Assembly: GCA_001566295.1 (NCBI GenBank)
Contig: KQ964248.1
Location: forward strand, 620,001 to 684,000
Source: Microdochium bolleyi
Taxonomy: Eukaryota; Ascomycota; Sordariomycetes; Xylariales; Microdochiaceae
DNA: 64,000 nt
Reading direction: 5' to 3'
In this document: positions 63,530 to 64,000 of the stretch, in pieces
Layout: every line of letters begins with the position of its first letter
Position numbering within the stretch: the stretch's first letter is position 1
Translations under genes and position numbers: made by a program
The notes under the pieces: generated by a model
The model's database searches: none
Told to the model about the DNA's origin: nothing
Seen by the model: the letters and a program-made list of their open reading frames with translations, nothing else

Positions 63530-64000
63530 TCACCCGATCATGACCTCCTGTGTAACGAGCCCAAAGATCCAGCTGGCTTCGGTGACCGAGGCGCACTGGA
63601 AGCACCACTTGTTGACCTGGCCGCCGCTGCCACCGTCCTTGGGTGCCATACCGGTCGCGCCGGTCTCGTCCTTGACCTCCTCCCAGACATTAAGGAGGAT
63701 GCCGCGGCTTCCCAGGCGGGTGAAGCAACGGCTGCCGAGCACGACGTCGAGCACGACGATGCTCTCCTCCGCACTTTTGCGCGGACACGTCCTGATGACA
63801 ATTCGTTTCTCCATGCCCTGGTTTGTCCTGAGCTTTTGGTGGACACCCTGGTTCGGCCGCATGACCTCAAGGAGGCAGTTGCCGTAGTCTTCCCACTTGC
63901 TGGAGCTGACGAGTAGGTGCAGGCGAATCTTGAGGTTGTTTGTGGCAAGGCTCACCTTTGCCTGCCCGCTGTTTGCGGCACTTATGGAAGGCGATCTTGG
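63530..64000 (-). CDS. 3' end of an unidentified gene, C-terminal domain
   Basis: The last 156 residues of a gene that begins beyond the right edge. The frame is open from position 64000 and reads SGQAKVSLATNNLKIRLHLL, then SSKWEDYGNCLLEVMRP, MEKRIVIRT, IVVLDVVLGSRCFTRLGSRG, ILLNVWEEVKDETGA and KWCFQCASVTEASWIFGLVT. Alternating strands plus a C-terminal helix recall a PH/EVH1-like fold, and the sequence looks like a conserved fungal protein, but I cannot name it. The stop TGA (63530-63532) overlaps a perfect donor-like GTGAGT (63529-63534 region). The gene could therefore continue through an intron into a short further exon; I kept the stop as the end. Confidence 0.6.
   Translation of the reverse strand, partial: PRSPSISAANSGQAKVSLATNNLKIRLHLLVSSSKWEDYGNCLLEVMRPNQGVHQKLRTNQGMEKRIVIRTCPRKSAEESIVVLDVVLGSRCFTRLGSRGILLNVWEEVKDETGATGMAPKDGGSGGQVNKWCFQCASVTEASWIFGLVTQEVMIG

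Overview
The window is nuclear DNA from a filamentous ascomycete, most likely a Pezizomycotina and probably a Sordariomycete-like species. This rests on short introns (most 50-100 bp; GT..AG, CTNAC-type branch sites), GC-rich coding sequence, serine/proline/glutamine-rich insertions in otherwise conserved proteins, and gene families in the form known from that group. The genus cannot be named from the sequence alone. Coordinates of coding features run from the start codon to the stop codon; exon limits are in the evidence text and were rebuilt by matching reading frames, splice sites and family sequence.

Layout, left to right: UTP13 3' end (+), COQ8-type kinase (+), RRP36 (-), a NIF/FCP1-like HAD protein (+), a citrate-type mitochondrial carrier (-), a CASTOR-like ACT-domain protein (-), a METTL25-like methyltransferase (-), the syntaxin-6 type SNARE TLG1 (+), GLE1 (-), SSD1 (+), an Rds1-like secreted ferritin-fold protein (+), an acid sphingomyelinase-like enzyme (+), V-ATPase subunit A VMA1 (+), a DUF4048-like protein (-), a fungal DNA ligase-domain protein (+), a small conserved-looking protein (-), an NRP1-like RNA-binding protein (-), a THO1/SARNP-like SAP protein (-), XRN1 (-), HAT2 (+), a Sec2-domain protein (+), and the 3' end of an unidentified gene (-). 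Gaps of 0.3-3 kb between them hold promoters, pyrimidine-rich leaders and microsatellites.

The gene set is housekeeping in character. RNA metabolism is prominent: rRNA processing (UTP13, RRP36), mRNA export (GLE1, THO1-like), translation control and mRNA storage (SSD1, NRP1-like) and 5'-3' decay (XRN1). Membrane and organelle functions form a second group (COQ8, the carrier, TLG1, Sec2-domain protein, VMA1, sphingomyelinase). I see no secondary-metabolite cluster, intact transposon, tRNA, rRNA or CRISPR array.

The less ordinary items are the CASTOR-like ACT protein with a 24-base first exon, two proteins keeping a nuclease fold but lacking catalytic acids (SSD1 and the NRP1-like protein), the fungal ligase family with an altered motif I, VMA1 with an in-frame upstream ATG and an intron beside the yeast intein site, very small first coding exons in XRN1 and VMA1, and two candidate short genes (about 35.9 kb and 62.7 kb). 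No clear new multi-gene system was found.
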